Part shown: positions 1 to 11,943 of the stretch, in pieces
Layout: each line of letters opens with the position of its first letter
How positions within the stretch are numbered: the stretch's first letter is position 1
Assembly: GCA_905221605.1 (NCBI GenBank)
Contig: CAJNDS010001569.1
Location: forward strand, 510,451 to 574,450
From: Symbiodinium natans
Taxonomy: Eukaryota; Sar; Dinophyceae; Suessiales; Symbiodiniaceae
Length of the DNA stretch: 64,000 nt
Direction of reading: 5' to 3'
Notes under the pieces: generated by a model
Databases searched by the model: none
Seen by the model: only the letters and a program-made list of their open reading frames with translations
What the model was told of the DNA's origin: nothing
Made by a program: the position numbers and the translations under genes

Positions 1-1046
1 CCCTAAACCTTAAACCTTATATGGGGTTTTACGAAAAAAATGACCCTTCATATATAGACCACCAAAATAGTACGATCCCCTTATCATGAGGACCCCAATA
101 AGGTACCCCTAACATCGTAAGCCCCCATATATTGCAGGATATAAGGTATTTAGGACAGAGCATCAAATAGGAATGGGGCCCTGTGACAGTCTCCTGCACT
201 AAAGCCCTCAATGCCTAAACTCTAACCCTAAACTCAGAACAATAGCCCTTAAAGCCTAAACCCCGACCCTGAACCCCGAACCCTAAATCCCCAAACCCCG
301 AAACCCTAAACCCTACATCCCCAAACTCCTCTTTAGGGTTTAGGGTTTAGGGTTTAGGGTTTAGGGTTTAGGGTTTAGGGTTTATATCCCCAAACCATTC
401 CAAACCCCTAAACCCGAAACCTTTCAGATGCTTCCTCTCGGACGGACTCTACCGCTACGAGGCCGTTGGCGGGAAATTGGGGTAGGTCAGCTACAGGGGG
501 CAGCCTAGGACCCTGAATCCGAAACCCTAAAGCAGTTTAGGGATTAGAGTTTAGGCTTCACACGCATACACATGAACACACACACACAGAGAATTCAGAG
601 CTCAGGCCTGTTAACAGCTAACAGTTTAGGGTTGGGGGCCAAGGGGGGGGATGTCAAGTCTACAGGCCGCTCCCCAGTTTGAACACTAAACGCTTGGAGT
701 ACGGCGCGGTCACCACAAGTTATACATGTAAGGTTTGGGTTGAGTGTTGGCTCAAACTTCTACTCAAGTGACTCAAGCGCGTTTTGGTCTGTGATGCGCT
801 TCCGGAAAGACATGCAAATACTGGCACCGCCAATTTTCCGCAGTTTCTTTTCCGACTCTTCTCCGAGTGCACAAAATGTCCTTCCCCACGCAAGCCCTGA
901 GAAAGCTATTATGCTAGGATCTATGGCCAACTCACATCCTGACTGCAGCCCTTTTTGCATGGAAAAGGTTTCAAGAGACCAGATGAAGCCAAGTACAAGT
1001 TCGGGACAGCCAATATCTCATTACATAACTTTCTACTACCCCGCCG
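1..1046. repeat. Telomere-like repeats and unassigned sequence upstream of the photolyase gene
   Basis: Degenerate CCCTAAA units fill 1-30 and 215-330, and a clean TTTAGGG run occupies about 333-385. At 428-481 a short island is preceded by TTTCAG and followed by GTAGGT, so it could be an exon (frame 2 reads CFLSDGLYRYEAVGGKLG), but it has no motif I recognise. An open frame at 740-1168 overlaps the first recognised photolyase exon at its 3' end; the rest of that frame (to about 1046) looks intronic. The N-terminal Rossmann domain of the photolyase was not found here and may lie before the window. Confidence 0.5.
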
Positions 1047-4000
1047 TAGAAGCCCATCATCTTGGGGCAGATGATGCCTGGCAGGCTGGACGACAGCTGG
1101 CGGATGCTTCCGCCGTGACCCGGATCTCACCCTATCTCCGCTCCTGGGACCTCGCAGGGTTTAATTAGGGTTTGGGGTTTAGGGTTTAGAGTTTAGGGTT
1201 TTGTGAACACCCATTCCCGCAGCGAAAGGCCTTGATTCAGCGTCAAGGGGCGCAGGAGGGAGCCCAAGACTCCTTAAGCACGCCAGTAGCCGCTAGTAAT
1301 TGCTTCAGAACACCACAAATTAAATGAGAAGATTCAACACAAAACATGACATGATTCTTCCTTACACGGAAGGAGTTTTGTCTGTATTCTTGGGGCGTTT
1401 TAAGCAAGTAGTAGTAAGTGACTCAAAGTACTGTCTTTGATTATAGTGAGTATTGGGCTCGCTCGGTATGTTCACGACCTTAATTAGGAAACCAAATACC
1501 TGAATACACATGAGGGCCCCCAGTAGAATTGAAGGTTTGAGAGAGTCGGGTGCAGGGTAAATGGGTGTATGGGTTTGGGGGGGAACCCCAAACCCCAAAC
1601 CCTAAACCCTAAACCCTAAACCCTAAACCCTAAACCCTAAACCCTAGACCCTAAACCCTAAACCCTAAACCCTAAACCCCCCCAAAAGCCCCCAAGAGCC
1701 CAGGCTTCGGCATGCTGAGCCCGCGGCTCATGTTTCACGAAATGCCGCAGGGCTGCATGACCCAAGCTTCCTAGCGACCTAGGGCCCTAGGGTTTAGGGT
1801 TTAGGGTTTAGGGTTTAAGGTCCTAAGCCCGTAAAACCTTGTGTTGTAGACTTGGGCTTGAAGGTTTGTTTGCGTGCAGCAGCTTGCAGCACTAGGCCTC
1901 TACCCAGTAGTGCCCAGTAGCGTGGCATTTTGTGCAGGGCAGGCCCTGTGCACAATGTAAATCCTAAACCTTCTTCCCTTTAAGCAAGTAAGTACCCGAA
2001 GCCCCTATACATACCCAGAACACCAAGCCCCACCTAGGACGCCCAGTCCTATCCGATCCTCTTTGTTAGGCTTGGACCTTTGCTTAGGGTTTAGGGCCTA
2101 TGGCTTCTAATTTTGAAAATGAAGACCTTTTGTTCTCCTGGCTTGCGTGCATTTTTTAGAATGGGTGCCCCCTTAGGTACCCCGAAAACCCTCAACTGTA
2201 GTAAGAACAGTCCTAATGCTTGTCTAGACCAGTGGTACCCTTTTCCCCTTTTGCTGGATCAAGCTTCCCTTTTGAAGTAACCAACCGACAAACAAGGTTG
2301 CCCCTATCATAAGATGGTTACTGGGCTACCAAAAATGTTTGCGCAGCCCCCCCCCCCCCTTTCCAAAGTTCAAGTCAGATCACGACATCTACCAGCGAAG
2401 ACATGGCGATGCACCCTAAACCTTAAACCCTAAACCCTAAACCCTAAACCCCGCCATTGGTGTTGCAGGTGCCCCCCACAGGTACACGTCAATCGAACCC
2501 TTGACGACCCGAAGCCTTAAGCTTTATAGAAGCCCTAGAACTAGCAGATGCTGAACCCCTCCTAAACACCCTAAACCCTGAACCCTAAGCAAAAAACACT
2601 ATACCCTAGCTTTCCCTAAACCCTAAACCCTAAAACCCCTAAACCCCTAAGCCCTAAACCCTAAAATAGCCTAAGCCCTCACCCTAGCTAGGCAACCTCG
2701 GAACCCCCAAAGCCCTGCACAGCCAAGTACCCATCTCGGAAGAAGCCCAGACTCCCCCTAAACCCTAAGCCCTCAATCCTCGACGACCTAAACCCCCTAA
2801 ACCCCTAAACCCCTAAACCCCTAAACCCTAAATTGCTTTGTCATAGTGGGGTAACTTTTACATTTTTAAAGGTACTTAAACTCAATAAGGAATAAGTTTT
2901 TAGAGTTTTATTGCTATCCCAACTATGAACCAGTAAATCCTAAACCCGTAAACCCTAACCCCCAAGACTTCGCTGAGTCTGAAGGAAAGCAGCTGGGGCC
3001 AAAGAAGCCTCCATCGTGTACTGGAGACGCGTCCTGGCAAGCAACCCCCCCCCTCCCCTGCAGGATGATTATATAGGGCTTTGGGTTTAGGGTTTAGGGT
3101 TTAGGGTGTAGGGTTTGGGGACTAGGGTGCTGGCCATAGACCATATCCAATCGTCGTATCGAAGTATTTAGCAGCAACCCCCAACCCCAAACCCCAAACC
3201 CCAAACCATAAACCCTAAACCCTAAACCCTAAACCCTAAACCCTAAACCGGGCCAGATTTTGAGGCCTGGTGTGGCGGGACCTGGCCTACTGGCAGCTCC
3301 ACCTCTTCCCGCAGATGCGCCCGTGGCGTCGGATTTTGAGTGCTTTCGTTGGCTACTATTGGGTTTAGGGTTTAGGGGTTTAGGGTTTAGGGTTTAGGGT
3401 TTATTGCTTAAGAACCCCCAAAAAACACAAAAACTACAATCCCTATATTACCCGTAATAAGGAAGAATGTTTTTTTTTTGGGGGGGGGTCTTGTACTAAC
3501 AGTCCTTAGCAGGGATTATAAGTACCCCCTTATAATCCCTATTAGGGACTGTTAGTAGAAGGGTGAACTTCCCGAAGGGTACTCTTCGTTGGCCTTAAGT
3601 TCTGGAGTACGAGTAGGAGGGTTTAGTGTGTATGAGGTGCTCAGGGCATGTGGGGGGGAGAGTTTCCCAGAGACTCCAAAACCCCTTAATTAAGCAATAT
3701 ACCTTAAGTTATAGTAAGTAACCCTAATATGATTTAAGGTATATTCCTCAATTAAGGGGTTTTGGAGTCTCTGGGTTGGGAGGTTGGGCTGGTTTCAAGT
3801 TAGGCGCCCTTTTCACAGCCGCGGCCGCGCCTCCGAGAGCCACAAGCCCTTAAAGACCTCAGCTGAGTCCTTCACCCCATGAAAGAAGCCACGAGCCTAA
3901 AGGCCTTCAAGCAGCTTTTCTAAAAAAATCCGCACCTCCGCGAGTCTTCAAAGGCGCGATCGCCCCATCCGTGCCCACTACGAGGGTCAGGCTTGAACTT

Positions 4001-7000
4001 GGGAAGAAGATGTGCTAGAAAGAGGGAGGGGAGAGTTGGGGGGGTTAGGGTATAAATTTTGGGGAGGGGGAGATTCGGGGAAGGAGGGAGCCAGAGGGAA
4101 CCGCTTAGGAAGTTTCATGTTTCCAGCGCCTAATGCCGGTCTTTGAAGGCTTCGGCGTGTTAAGCTGGCTTGAGGTGTTTGGCTTCTAGGCTGTGCCTAC
4201 AGTGTAGGAATCAGCGCCGTCTATCATTCCACAGGTTAAACCCCAAACGTTAAACCCAAAAGCCTAAACCCTATCAAATATGGGTTTCGGATTTATAAGC
4301 TCTAGGCGTGACCCACGCACCTGAGTGTCCTGTGCTAGCGCAGTGCTGTATCTCAATTGTTGCCGGCGGACAGACCGCTTGGGCATTCAGGAGCTATTCA
4401 AGCGAAAACACCAATGAGGGTGAAGGGTTCCGGGTTTAGGGTTTAGGGTTAACGGTTTTGGGACTTTGGAATGCATAGTGACGTCTCAATGGCTTCACCT
4501 TTGCAGGTGTGGAACACGGACCCTGCTGCACTGAAGCGGTGGCAGCGGGGGCAAACGGGCTACCCGCTTGTCGACGCCGGCATGAGGCAAGGCAGATGCA
4601 CGCAACCCTAAGCCCTGAACAGGCCACAAGCCCTACTTAGGTGAACACACCGCTACTTGGAGGTTCACGAGTACATGACCGGCTATATGTATAGGCTTCC
4701 TTTCCCACTCGATGCAACAAAATGGGGTACCTGAAGCATGGCTTTACTTGCAGAATATATCTGGGCCAAGAGCCTTCAAGTAAGCTCAGGAGCCCTATCG
4801 CAGGCAACGCGAAACTCACAAGAGCTGATTATCCAAGCCCTGAAACGCCCAGAACCCCCCCCCCCCATCCCCAAAGCACCGCCAATGTACAACCCACTGA
4901 ATATGAAACATCACATCTAACCCCGAAGAAAGTCTGTACCTGAGCTCTTTGAACCCCTAAACCCTACACCTTAAACCCTAAACCCTCAACCCTAAACCCT
5001 AAACCCTAAACCCTAAACCCTAAACCCTAAACCCTAAACCCTACAGAACAGCTCTGCAGGGAGTTGTGGGCGACCGGCTGGATGGCGCAGAACGTGCGGC
5101 TCCTTCAGCCAACTTACGCTGCAGGGTGCTGTGGGGGGTTTCCGAAAGTAGGGTTTTTTGCGATATCAGGGGTTTAGGGGTTTAGGGTTTAGGGTTTAGG
5201 GTTTAGGGATACCCTTATTGAAGTCCTTTTTTATAAGGGAATCCGACTATTTGGGGCCTATATCAGTGTGGGTTTTAGGGTTCGGTCGGGTGGACGTTGG
5301 TATGTGTACTTATTTTCCAGCTGCTTCAACTGCTGTAATTATGGCTTGTCCCGAATCCCAACCCTTAAGCCCCAAACCCTAAACCCTAAACACAATCAGG
5401 CTGCTCTAGGACCTCAGTCAGTCCCTCAACCCCGGAGCCCGCCAGACATTCCCTGGAATTCAATGTTGCCTTCTTATAGAGGGTTTCAAAGTCCATGGGG
5501 CAGGATTTGGGGACCTGAAGTTCAGGGTTTAGTGATTCATGCCATGGTGGTATGTTAATTTCACCGCCGGCCAGCCCAGGATGGCTGCGGCGATCCTCCT
5601 GTGCGAGCATTTGAACATCCACTGGATTGAGGGCAGCCGGTCTTACACGTTGAGAGCTGTGGGATGTACTTGGAAGTTCAATGGGTGTTTTCGCTGGGTC
5701 TAGAAGCAGTTCGAAGCATTTTTAGCCAACTCTGTTGTCTTTCTAACTCTGCTTAGAGCTGCCGAGGGTGCCCCTCATTAGACCGATCGCTGGGTCTATT
5801 GTTCTTGGTGGGGCTAACCGTAAACCCTAAACCCTAAACCCTAAACCCTAAACCCTAAACCCTAAACCCTAAACCCTAAACCCTAAAGGGGCTTACAGGG
5901 GCTTCCAGGGCTGACCGGGTTTACAAGGGTTTTTCCTGCTTACTAAGACCTATGATGCTGGGTGGTACTCGTACCTTGGGATGTTCCCCGTTATACCAAC
6001 AGTCCTTAGCTTTGGGAGAATGAAGAATCCCTCTTAAGGACTGTTAGTATAAGGGGGAACATCCAACTCGTACCCTGCGTCCTTTGTTTAGGGGTTTGGA
6101 GTTCCGTGTCTTGGATCCTAAGACTTTGGGTTTGTTTCGGGTTGAGGGTTGGGATGTTCCTCCCCTATACTAACAGTCCATAATTAGCATTATCGTACCC
6201 CCTAGTATAATCCTCATTAAGGACTGTTAGTATACGGGGGAACATCCCGAGTTGAGGGTTAGGGTTTCGGGCGAGGCTCCAGGCACGACTCGAATCTTTT
6301 GATCCTCCCTCCCTGGCAGGTTTTGGGGTTTAGGGTTTAGGGTGTTTTTTGGGTTTAGGTTTCTGGGGTGTAGGCTTTCGTTCGAAGGGGCTTGAAGGAC
6401 CCTAAACCCTGAACCCCAATAACCCTATGCCCAAACCCTAAACCCCAACAACCCTAACCCTAAACCCCACTAACCTAAACCCTAAGCCCCACGAGCCCCT
6501 AAACCCAAGAGTCGGACCCCCCCCCCCCCCCCCAACCTAAACCCTGAACCCTGAACCCTAAACCCTGAACCCTAAACCCTGAACCCTAAACCCTCCCTAA
6601 ACCCTAAACCCTAAACCCAAAACCCTAAACCCTAAACCCTAAACCCCAGGTGAGCGCTGGTTTCACCACACCCTGGTGGACGCCGACCAGGCTCGGGCCT
6701 GCGAAACGCTGCTTTTTTTTGAATGGCGGCGTTTGTTTTTTTTGGGGACTTTTAGGGTTTGGGTGTTTGTTGACTGGGTTTAGGGGTTAAGGTTTAGGGT
6801 TTAGGGTTGCGATGGCGAGGCCATCAACGCCATGATGTGGCAGAACGCAGGCAAAAGTGGGCTGGCTCCCTGGCAAGGGGGGTAAGCCCCTTATGCGGGC
6901 TTAGGGTTTGCTTTGGGGTTGAGGGTTCAGGGTAAACCCTAAACCCTAAGCCCGAAACCCTAAACCCTAAACCCTAAACCCTAAAGTGCCCAGAATTGAT

Positions 7001-10000
7001 TAAGGGTTTAGGGTTCAGGGCATACGGGGTAACATTTTCAGGTAACCTGTACAGGTTTTCAGGCATTCAGGAGCTTCGGGATTGCTCAGGCGCCTCGAAT
7101 AAGGTGCCACCTCGGGGTTAAGGGTTTCTAGGACCCAGAGTAGGCCCTTATTCCCTTTTCATGGGAGGGTACTTCAGGTTAGGGTTTGGGAGGCTTATAA
7201 AAAACTTTGGAGTTTTGTTGGGTTTTTTGGGCTGGGACGCTTCAAGCTTTTTGCGTTTAGGGCTTAGTGTTTAACGTTTAGGGTTCAGGGTTTCCTGAAA
7301 GAGTGAAGTTGCTTCTTGAGCTCAGGACCCGCGAGGTTCAACATCCCCCCTGTAGGTTGGGCACAAGCAAGGGCTTTAGGCTTTAGGGCTCAAGGGCTCT
7401 AGGTTGGGATGTTCCCCCCCTATATATGAGTCCTTAATAGGGATGATAATGGGGGTACTATAATCCCTATTAAGGAGCTGTTAGCATAAGGGGGGACACC
7501 CAAGCTCTAGGGATTAGGGCTCAGAGCTTCGGGGTGTGCAACCGAAGCAACCTCACTCAAAAATGCCCGAATAAACCCTAAACCCTAAACCCTAAACCCT
7601 AAACCCTAAACCCTAAACCCTAAACCCTAAACCCTAAACCCTAAACCCTAAGCCGAAGCAAAGGACCAGTGGAACTTCACCATGAACGCCGCCTCTGCGG
7701 GCAAGACGCAAGATCCCAAGGTGCAGGGTTTAGGGGTTTGGGGTTTAGCGGTTAGGGTTTATATAGGGTTTAGGGTTTAGGGGCTTTAACTGGGTTCTGG
7801 CTGAGGAGCTTTCAAATTAGGTTTCTGCAAGAAGGGCCCCGCTGTTTTTGCTACACAAGCCAAGTTATGGCTAGCCAGGACATTGGGACAGTCTCACGTT
7901 TACGCTGGCTTCAAGAGTGCCTTATTTTGGGAATAATTTGGAATATGTTTCGGAGGGTTTCAGGGGCCAACCTACATCGGAACTTAATGTATGTTCCTCA
8001 CGGCTGACGCAGGTTACAGGGTTCAGGGTTCGGACTGCGTCGATAAAGGTCTCCGGGGTCTAGACTCCCTCGTTGTGGTTGGGTTAAGGGTGTTGGTTCG
8101 GACCCAGGCGTCTGCTTTGAAAGTTCATGATTCATGGGCGCCTAGAGGTGATGAGAAATTATTTTGTAACCTTATCACTAATCAAGGTACTGAACCATCA
8201 ACGCCAGCGGAGACTTTCAGTGCTTTCGGCTTGTGTTTTGGGCTACAGCTTTAGGTAGCCCAGTGGTACCCTTTACCCTTTTTTTGGTTCTGGGTTCCCT
8301 TATCAAGTAAGCAACCAAAAACAGGGTGCCCTTAAAGATGGTTACTGGGCTACCAAGGCTTCAAAGTTTGGTTCCAGGGCCCATGGCCTCGCAAGATGAT
8401 CCCATACCTACCACCTCCCTCCCCCTAGCCAAAAGGAGGCTCAATTCAAGGTGCGTTGGGTCTCCTAAACCCTAAACCCTAAACCCTAAACCCTAAACCC
8501 TAAACCCTCCTGTTGGGTTGTTCGCCGGGGCGAGGCGCTCCTTAGGAGAGCTCCGAAACCCTAAGAATGCTTGACAGGGGCACTACATCCGCCGCTGGTG
8601 CCCCGAGCTTGCGAAGCTTCCCACGCGGTACGTACATGCACCTTGGGATGTGGCTTGGCTGATAAAGGGTTTAGAGTTTAGGGTTTAGGGTTTAGGGTTT
8701 AGGGTTTCAAAATGAAAGTCCCTCTTTTTGGATCCCTATTATAATGCGGCACCTAATATTTAGAGTACCCCCAAAAGGGATCATAATTTTGACAGCCACC
8801 CACATGTCCCTTAATGCCCTACACAATCCTTAGCAAGGAAAGTTGGATGTCCTAAGGCCCCCCAAACCTATTCCAGGATATTTTGGCTCCGGAAGACGAG
8901 GATACCCCAAAACCCTAAACCCCAGAAGCCCCGCAACTTCAAACGTGGAAGTGGGATTTAGGCTGTTGGGTTTTTGAGTTTTAAGGTTGCAGGTTTCAGG
9001 GGGCTGCCAGGAGAATCCTTGTCCTCCGTCGAATACCTAAAGCCCTATAAACATCCTAAACCACTTAAACACAAGCAACTAACCATAAACCTGCTCAAGC
9101 TCTATGTACTCAAGGTTAACCTGTCGGATTGGAGGGATTTGAGAACCTAGACCCTAAACCCTAAACCCTAAACCCTAATCCCTCAACCCTCAACCCTAAA
9201 CCCTAAACCCTAAGCCCTAAACCCTAAGCCCTAAACCCTAAACCCTAAACCCTAGACCCTAAACCCTAAACCCTATAGACCCTAAACCCTTGGTGAAGCA
9301 AGATGAGCTGGCACAGCTCAGGCTCCCGAGGGCGTCCTAGCAGAGGCTGGCGTTTGCCTGGGCCCTGCGGGCAACTATCCCCACCGCCACTCACACGCAA
9401 AGAAGGGTCGAGGGTTCCCTGCCTAAACCCTAGAGGGTTTAGGGTTTAGGGTTTAGGGGTTAGGGGTTAGGGGTAGGGTTTAGGGTTAGAGCCTATGCAC
9501 CCGAGAAGCCCTGAACCCTAAACCGCCTGCAAACGAAAGGTTTCACTTTTTGTATTCCGGGGTTCTGGCGCAACGTCGAAACCCACGCGAGCCCTAAGCC
9601 CAATACCCTCGACGGGGGCGTTTTCAGTTTTGGACCCCATGGGAGTAAGCACCAATTCCTAAGTCCGGTCCTCCCAGCTCGGATATCGAGGGTTTAGGGT
9701 TTTGGGTTTAGGGTTTAGGGTGTATATATTCATGTTATGACGTGTTGGTGAGACATACGGTTTCTATGCATATTGGTGCGCGTGCGTATTCGGTGTCCTT
9801 TGGGGGGCCAATGAACAACAAATACGTCGTGTACGTATGGGGTTTTGGGCTTCGGGCTTAACCTCAGGATTGAGGTACTTGTAACAAGCCTCCTAAGAAG
9901 CAAAGCTCGCACAAACCATGAGCTCCTGGCTAAGTCGAACCCCAAACCTAACAGTCAGCCCGAAAGCCTAACACAACTGCAACTGATGCCAAAGACGCTC

Positions 10001-10272
10001 TCGCACCTTCTCAACACCCTGAAATCCTGAACCCGAACCCTACATCCTACACCTTAGACCCTAAACCCTAAACCCTAAACCCTAAGCCCCAAACCCTAAA
10101 CCCCAAACCCTAAACCCTAAACACTAAACCCTAAGAAGGAATCGTGGTGGACTTAAACGCGGCAGCCAAGCGCAGTGCGGAGGCGATCCGTGAGCAGCGC
10201 TGGAAGTCGGCCGGCTGGACCCTGGGAGCTGCAATAAAGTCCGAGATGCCCAACAAGGGGTTTAGGGTTTAG
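1047..10272 (+). CDS. Cryptochrome/DNA photolyase family protein, 14 micro-exons (N-terminus missing)
   Basis: Flavoprotein of the cryptochrome/photolyase family, which repairs UV pyrimidine dimers or acts as a blue-light receptor. Exons joined by frame: 1047(or 1085)-1139, 1704-1746, 2985-3028, 3265-3316, 3954-3990, 4507-4586, 5060-5098, 5580-5632, 6650-6690, 6820-6864, 7664-7720, 8578-8652, 9322-9385, 10139-about 10272. In order they read [157 protein letters not shown] and [20 protein letters not shown]. These are the hallmark FAD-domain blocks. Aligned by eye to E. coli PhrB, all three electron-transfer tryptophans (W306, W359, W382) are kept; the residue at N341 is Q. Introns begin GC except intron 11 (GTGCAG), all end AG|G, and all carry telomere-like repeats. 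Subclass (repair enzyme or receptor) is not decided. The 3' end is uncertain: the last frame runs into a TTTAGGG array and stops at 10270-10272. Confidence 0.88.
2224..2332. mobile_element. Hairpin element, family B (TTGGTAGCCCAGT ends), in photolyase intron 2
   Basis: About 109 bp whose right end ACTGGGCTACCAA is the reverse complement of the left-end consensus TTGGTAGCCCAGT; the left end here is worn (CTAGACCAGTGGTACCC). The middle has the family landmarks CCCTTTT...GGATCAAGCTTCCC and AAGTAACCAACC. No coding capacity, so a MITE-like non-autonomous element. Confidence 0.7.
3490..3572. mobile_element. Hairpin element, family A (partial ends), in photolyase intron 4
   Basis: TACTAACAGTCCTTAGCAGG and its inverted partner CCTATTAGGGACTGTTAGTA face each other around TTATAAGTACCCCCTTATAA. 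Outer TTGGGATGTTCC end is missing on the left. Non-coding, MITE-like. Confidence 0.7.
3666..3775. mobile_element. Hairpin element, family C, in photolyase intron 4
   Basis: Long terminal inverted repeats: CCCAGAGACTCCAAAACCCC at the left and GGGGTTTTGGAGTCTCTGGG at the right, with an inner AT-rich arm (AATATACCTTAA / TTAAGGTATATT). About 110 bp, no ORF. A second copy lies at 13511-13696. Confidence 0.8.
4960..5043. repeat. CCCTAAA telomere-like array ahead of photolyase exon 7
   Basis: About ten near-perfect CCCTAAA units end 16 bp before the acceptor AG at 5058-5059. This is a typical example of the C-rich strand lying just upstream of an exon. Confidence 0.95.
5820..5886. repeat. CCCTAAA array in photolyase intron 8
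   Basis: Nine perfect CCCTAAA units inside intron 8, which also holds two family A hairpins and a second CCCTAAA run (about 6540-6647) that abuts the acceptor of exon 9. Confidence 0.95.
5976..6066. mobile_element. Hairpin element, family A, in photolyase intron 8
   Basis: Left TTGGGATGTTCCCCGTTATA and right TATAAGGGGGAACATCCAA are inverted copies; inner arms are CAACAGTCCTTAG and CTTAAGGACTGTTAG. About 91 bp, non-coding. Confidence 0.85.
6149..6249. mobile_element. Hairpin element, family A, in photolyase intron 8
   Basis: TTGGGATGTTCCTCCCCTAT on the left, ATACGGGGGAACATCCCGA on the right, with the family inner arms ACTAACAGTCC / GGACTGTTAGT. Lies 82 bp from another copy, same orientation ambiguity as all near-palindromes. 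Confidence 0.85.
7404..7503. mobile_element. Hairpin element, family A, in photolyase intron 10
   Basis: TTGGGATGTTCCCCCCCTAT to GCATAAGGGGGGACACCCAA, inner arms GAGTCCTTAATAGGGAT / ATCCCTATTAAGGAGCTG around GGGGGTACTATA. About 100 bp. Confidence 0.85.
7573..7653. repeat. CCCTAAA array abutting photolyase exon 11
   Basis: Eleven CCCTAAA units end about 10 bp before the acceptor AG at 7662-7663 of the exon reading DQWNF. On the other side of that exon, TTTAGGG-like units start within 10 bp of its donor. Confidence 0.95.
8252..8357. mobile_element. Hairpin element, family B, in photolyase intron 11
   Basis: TAGGTAGCCCAGTGGTACCC at the left and GGTTACTGGGCTACCAA at the right are inverted repeats. 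Interior carries CCCTTTTTTTGGTTCTGGGT and AAGTAAGCAACCAAAAA as in the other family members. Confidence 0.85.
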
Positions 10273-11482
10273 GGCTTAGGGTTTAGGGCTTAGGGTTAGG
10301 GCTTTTGGTTTAAGGGGGTTTAGGCTGTTCTGGGTCTTTGCAGACGTTTTTGTAGGGTTTATAGAGCGTGAATGGGGTGCTGTCATAGAAGGTTTATAGG
10401 GCCGGGGCTTGCTGCGCTGCGCAGCAGTGAACACAGATTCCCTTTTGAATCCCGTCAAGCACACGAAGACTTTTGTGCCCCTTGAACATGGAAGCTTCAT
10501 CGCAGGCATGAGAGTCCACTGGCCCATCGGGGTACCGGGGTTGTTGAACAGGTCTGCGCGGTTTGAGTTTGAAGTCTGGGTCTGACGTCTGGTGAGTTCA
10601 GGGTATTTTTTTTTGGTTTTGTTTGTGCTTTTTAAGGGTTGAAGGGGTTTGGGGTTTCAAGGTTTGGGGATTATAAGTTGTAGTTGCTGAGCACTAGGCA
10701 GTGTGTTCTTGAGAGCACATCCTCCTTGGGACTGGCGAAGTGCACTCGGCAATGGTGAGCACCGGACCTCTGCAGCTTTGCAGCTTGGGAGGTTCCCTCT
10801 TATATTAACAGCTCCTTAGTAGGGGTTATAGTACCCCCTAACTAGAATCCCTATTAGGAACTACTTAGTATAGGGGGGGAACATCCCAATCTGCAGCCAT
10901 GAGCTCACGCGACCTACACCATTTAGGAGTTGATCGTCATCCGGCGACCCCCTGCTGTGGTTGCTTTTCTTGCATCCTCTTCAACAGAATTGGAGGCCTG
11001 TGCATAGACCTAGCCTACACCGACTTGCAGACTGCATGTCTGTGAGCACATGCTGCACTTTCAGGACTGCCTAAGTCAGCGAAGCTTTCCAAACGCACCA
11101 TGCGATCACTGTATTTGCAGAGGGCGGGGGCGGGGGCGGGGGGGTTGGGGCGGGGGGCTGGCTTCTACGGGTTTAGGCTTTAGGCTTTAGGGTTTAGGCT
11201 GTGCAAAACGTGCTTCAACACACAGCATGTGGAGCCTGTGAGGCCTTTGATGAAGCATCGGGACCTGCGAACAAACCCGAAATGCTGCAATTTGGTCGTG
11301 AACAATCAGAGATGCCGTAATTTACAGTGTTTGGTTCCTGGGGACAACTCGTACTGCCCTTCCTGCTACTAAAAACCACAACTACTGACCCCGAACCCTA
11401 AACCCTAATCCCTAAACACTAATCCCTAAACCCTAAACCCTAAACCGCCCCAACACACAATCCTCAACTCCTCCCAGCAAAG
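10273..11482. other. Intergenic or intronic stretch after the last photolyase exon
   Basis: Holds degenerate TTTAGGG runs (10262-10300, 11169-11199), a family A hairpin at 10785-10889, a G-rich run (11120-11158) and a CCCTAAA run (11394-11447). A short minus-strand open frame at 10276-10527 is largely repeat-derived. I see no recognisable gene. Confidence 0.5.
10785..10889. mobile_element. Hairpin element, family A
   Basis: TTGGGAGGTTCCCTCTTATA at the left and AGTATAGGGGGGAACATCCC at the right; inner arms AACAGCTCCTTAGTAGGGGT and CCCTATTAGGAACTACTTAG. One inner arm has diverged from the consensus. Confidence 0.8.
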
Positions 11483-11550
11483 GATGAACGATCAGGGCTA
11501 CGAACCTTGCCTGCAGATTGTTAAGCACGTTCAGGTCGGAAACCAAGGGG
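11483..11550 (+). CDS. Candidate exon, unknown protein
   Basis: Island preceded by a CCCTAAA run and AAAG acceptor. One frame reads MNDQGYEPCLQIVKHVQ up to a possible GTCGGA donor; GC donors nearer the start are also possible. No family recognised; it could be a continuation of the photolyase transcript or another gene. Confidence 0.3.
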
Positions 11551-11943
11551 TCTTAACCTGGTATTTTGGATGTGAGGACGGTGCCCCTTTGGCGCATTGC
11601 CCGATTCAAGCCCCGAATCCCTTCTTCGGGAAGACCTGAACCCGAACTTGAAGCAAATCTAGACACTGACGAGTGCTTGGGATATCGGTTTCAGCTAAGG
11701 TGTTTGCGTGTTGAGATTTTGGTGGTTTCCAAAGAACAGGGGTGCCTGCTTTGGGTGTTATAAAAAAAAATATATATATATATATATGTACAGGCTCAGT
11801 ATTTTGGGGTAGATACAGGGGTACCCGCATCACAAGTTCAGGGTTTCGGGTTTAGGGTGGACAGTTTGAGAGCAAAACCTGTTTAGGCGTGCTCGGGACA
11901 CGCCTTCTGTCGGAAGTTTCGCGTCTGCGGCTGCTCTCTGCAG

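Noticed and set aside
1-400. Window start as a true chromosome end
   Set aside because: Telomeric units are short, degenerate and occur in both orientations throughout all 64 kb.
1221-1275. Exon reading [17 protein letters not shown] after CCCGCAG
   Set aside because: The flanking exons (ending 1139, starting 1704) join perfectly to RFGMLSPR without it, so it lies in intron 1.
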